Source: Candidatus Fermentibacteraceae bacterium (GTDB taxonomy: Bacteria > Fermentibacterota > Fermentibacteria > Fermentibacterales > JCC-6). From it: 64,000 bases of DNA. The stretch is from the NCBI GenBank assembly GCA_016744855.1, contig JADGDO010000001.1, positions 1 through 64,000 on the forward strand, written 5' to 3'. The notes below the pieces were generated by a model that was given only the letters and a program-made list of their open reading frames with translations, did no database searches and was not told the DNA's origin. Positions within the stretch are counted from its first letter, which is position 1. Each line of letters opens with the position of its first letter. Shown one piece after another: positions 62,409-64,000 of this stretch. A program made the position numbers and the translations under genes.

Positions 62409-62431
62409 TCCCGGTTCAACTGGAACCGGGA
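62409..62431 (+). promoter_or_regulatory. Hairpin covering the ribosome binding site of the CoA activase gene
   Basis: A perfect 9-bp stem (TCCCGGTTC with GAACCGGGA) and a 5-nt loop, whose 3' arm contains most of the GGGAG that lies 5 nt before ATG 62438. No T run follows, so it does not look like a terminator. It could restrict translation until melted or bound. Confidence 0.55.
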
Positions 62432-62437
62432 GTACAA

Positions 62438-64000
62438 ATGAATAAAATAGTTGCTGGTATTGATATAGGATCTGTTGCTATTAAAGTCGCATTCCTGCAG
62501 AATAAAAAAATTACAAGAGGCATTTACCACAGACACCAGGGAAAACCCCTTGAGTCTCTGCTACACCTCTACACCAAGTATCCTGAATTGAATAGAACAC
62601 CGGTAGTTCTTACCGGCTCTGGCTCAACAAGAATAGCTGAATTTACAGACATTTTAATTGTGAATGAAGTAGTAGCTCTTTCTGCTTCAATTTCTGAATA
62701 TCTGTCAGATGCAGGGTCTGTTATTGAAATGGGTGGACAGGACTCAAAACTTCTTCTTATGCGATATGATGCATCCGGGGAAACTGTTATGGACGAATTC
62801 TCAATGAATTCAATATGCGCCGCAGGTACAGGATCATTCCTCGATCAACAAGCTGGAAGGCTCGGTCTTTCTCCAGAGGAGATGGGAGACCTAGCAGTTA
62901 CCTGCGAAAACCCTCCTAGAATCGCAGGCCGATGCAGTGTCTTTGCTAAGAGTGATATGATTCACCTTCAGCAGGTTGGCGCAACTGTTGCAGAGATAGT
63001 TAGTGGTCTGTGTTTTGCAGTAGCAAGAAATTTCAGAAGCGTTATCGCCGCAGGAAGGCGTTTCAGATATCCAGTTGTTTTTGTTGGTGGTGTTGCTGCA
63101 AACAACGGTATGGTCAAAGCTTTTGAAGATGTTCTTGACGGTGAAGTAATAGTACCGGAACACTTCAGCATGTTTACTGCAGCTGGCGCTGCACTCTCTA
63201 GAAAACCCATAGTTCTTACTGGTGATCAGATCCAGGAATTGATAAATGCTACCGCGTCCGGTATCGAAACTCTGCCCTCTCTGAAGCCTTTTGCTCTGGA
63301 AGCAGCAGATTTTTCTATTTCTGATGAACTTCCACCAGAGGGTGTTTACCTCGGTATAGATGTCGGATCAATTAGCACCAATCTCGCAGCTGTCTCTACC
63401 GATGGGAAAGTCATTGATAGGTTGTATCTCAGGACTGCAGGCAAGCCTCTTGAAGCAGTTAAGAACGGCCTTAGAACCATGGGACCAAGAGTTTCCTCAG
63501 TACCAGTTCTTGGAGTCGGTGTTACCGGTAGTGGTAGATACATGACAGGTGATTTTGTAGGAGCGGATGTTGTTCGGAATGAAATATCGGCACAAGCCAG
63601 AGCTGCTATTGAAATTGATCCTGAAGTTGATACAATTTTTGAAATAGGTGGACAGGATTCCAAGTACATTTCCATAGAAAATGGTCGTGTAGTTGATTTC
63701 GAAATGAACAAGGTCTGTGCCGCTGGAACCGGTTCATTTCTGGAGGAGCAGGCAGAAAAACTGAGCCTTGATATACGGGAGTTCGGTCCGATGGCTCTTT
63801 CTGCTTCCGATCCATGTCGCCTAGGAGAAAGATGCACTGTGTTTATGGAGAGTGACGTTGTCTCTCATCAGGCTGCCAGTACTCCAGTTGAACAGATAAC
63901 ATCCGGTCTCTGTTATTCTATTGTAAAAAACTATCTTCACCGTGTTGTCGGTGAAAGAGCAATAGGAAAAAAGATTTTCTTTCAGGGGGGAACAGCTTAC
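62438..64000 (+). CDS. Acyl-CoA dehydratase activase (BadF/HgdC type), two-domain, 3' truncated
   Basis: The frame is open from ATG 62438 to the end of the window (521 codons visible). It contains two copies of the ASKHA activase domain: the first starts at VAGIDIGSVAIK, the second at YLGIDVGSISTN, near residue 306. Each has EMGGQDSK/EIGGQDSK, a CAAGTGSFL loop and a GRCSVF or GERCTVF segment whose cysteines form the bridging [4Fe-4S] cluster of activases. Large activases of this kind energise 2-hydroxyacyl-CoA dehydratases or benzoyl-CoA reductase-like partners using ATP. The partner is probably beyond the window. Confidence 0.88.
   Translation, partial: MNKIVAGIDIGSVAIKVAFLQNKKITRGIYHRHQGKPLESLLHLYTKYPELNRTPVVLTGSGSTRIAEFTDILIVNEVVALSASISEYLSDAGSVIEMGGQDSKLLLMRYDASGETVMDEFSMNSICAAGTGSFLDQQAGRLGLSPEEMGDLAVTCENPPRIAGRCSVFAKSDMIHLQQVGATVAEIVSGLCFAVARNFRSVIAAGRRFRYPVVFVGGVAANNGMVKAFEDVLDGEVIVPEHFSMFTAAGAALSRKPIVLTGDQIQELINATASGIETLPSLKPFALEAADFSISDELPPEGVYLGIDVGSISTNLAAVSTDGKVIDRLYLRTAGKPLEAVKNGLRTMGPRVSSVPVLGVGVTGSGRYMTGDFVGADVVRNEISAQARAAIEIDPEVDTIFEIGGQDSKYISIENGRVVDFEMNKVCAAGTGSFLEEQAEKLSLDIREFGPMALSASDPCRLGERCTVFMESDVVSHQAASTPVEQITSGLCYSIVKNYLHRVVGERAIGKKIFFQGGTAY

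Noticed and set aside
1-64000. CRISPR array, insertion sequence, prophage or rRNA genes
   Set aside because: No regularly spaced direct repeats, transposase-like or phage-like proteins, terminal inverted repeats or rRNA-like sequence were seen.

Overview
The window is 64 kb of a bacterial chromosome of moderate GC content. It is dense, with many 1-8 nt gene overlaps and frequent TTG/GTG starts. It fits an uncultivated, probably anaerobic member of the FCB superphylum; Fermentibacterota-like lineages are one possibility, but no rRNA is present to settle this. Pointers to FCB are a PorV/PorQ-type outer-membrane protein (20565-21656) and three exported proteins ending in FlgD/type IX-like C-terminal sorting domains (10071-13388, 28589-30475, 40594-41904). 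Pointers to anaerobiosis are cobalamin-type radical SAM enzymes, a BadF/HgdC-type CoA-dehydratase activase and a ferredoxin-fused acyl-CoA synthetase subunit. No rRNA, CRISPR array, insertion sequence or prophage was seen; one tRNA (Leu-CAG) was found.

Layout. 0-8.4 kb: an envelope lipid/glycan cluster with GT2 glycosyltransferases, three radical SAM proteins (two with B12-binding-like N-termini) and a GT39-like membrane glycosyltransferase. 8.7-18.4 kb: an arylsulfotransferase-like protein, then a leftward run mgtE-glgB-yjbQ-SIMPL lipoprotein-small secreted protein-giant lamin-tail-domain protein. 18.5-19.7 kb: three tandem DUF4870/Tic20-like paralogues. 19.8-23.6 kb: PilZ protein, PorV-like protein, polyprenol kinase and miaB. 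23.6-26.6 kb: leftward PPC-like protein-xseA-xseB-corA. 27-31.9 kb: nucleoside kinase, M1 peptidase, a membrane protein and two type IV pilin-like proteins, closed by a perfect 14-bp terminator hairpin. 32-34.5 kb: two paralogous beta-propeller lipoproteins.

34.6-39.1 kb: a compact leftward operon of DUF362 protein, radical SAM/SPASM protein, SucC-like subunit fused to a FixX-type ferredoxin domain, and SucD-like subunit. This is the strongest candidate for an undescribed redox-linked acyl-CoA system. 39.3-43.8 kb: small repeat protein, nth, secreted protein, rmlC, Eis-like acetyltransferase. 43.8-53.1 kb: tRNA-Leu and housekeeping genes (smpB-amidase-GerMN-like-rph-rdgB-Smr; fusA-crcB; tex). 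53.5-61.9 kb: nine leftward genes in two tight blocks. One block has two alkaline-phosphatase-superfamily enzymes, a membrane protein and a ribbon-helix-helix protein; the other has an ABC ATPase, permease, His/Cys-rich lipoprotein, TPR protein and cNMP-binding protein. 62.4 kb to the end: a two-domain CoA activase cut by the window edge, with a hairpin covering its ribosome binding site.

Three short exported proteins spread over the window (39285, 53198, 62018) appear to share one unnamed domain. All functional calls come from reading motifs by eye; none was confirmed by a database search.
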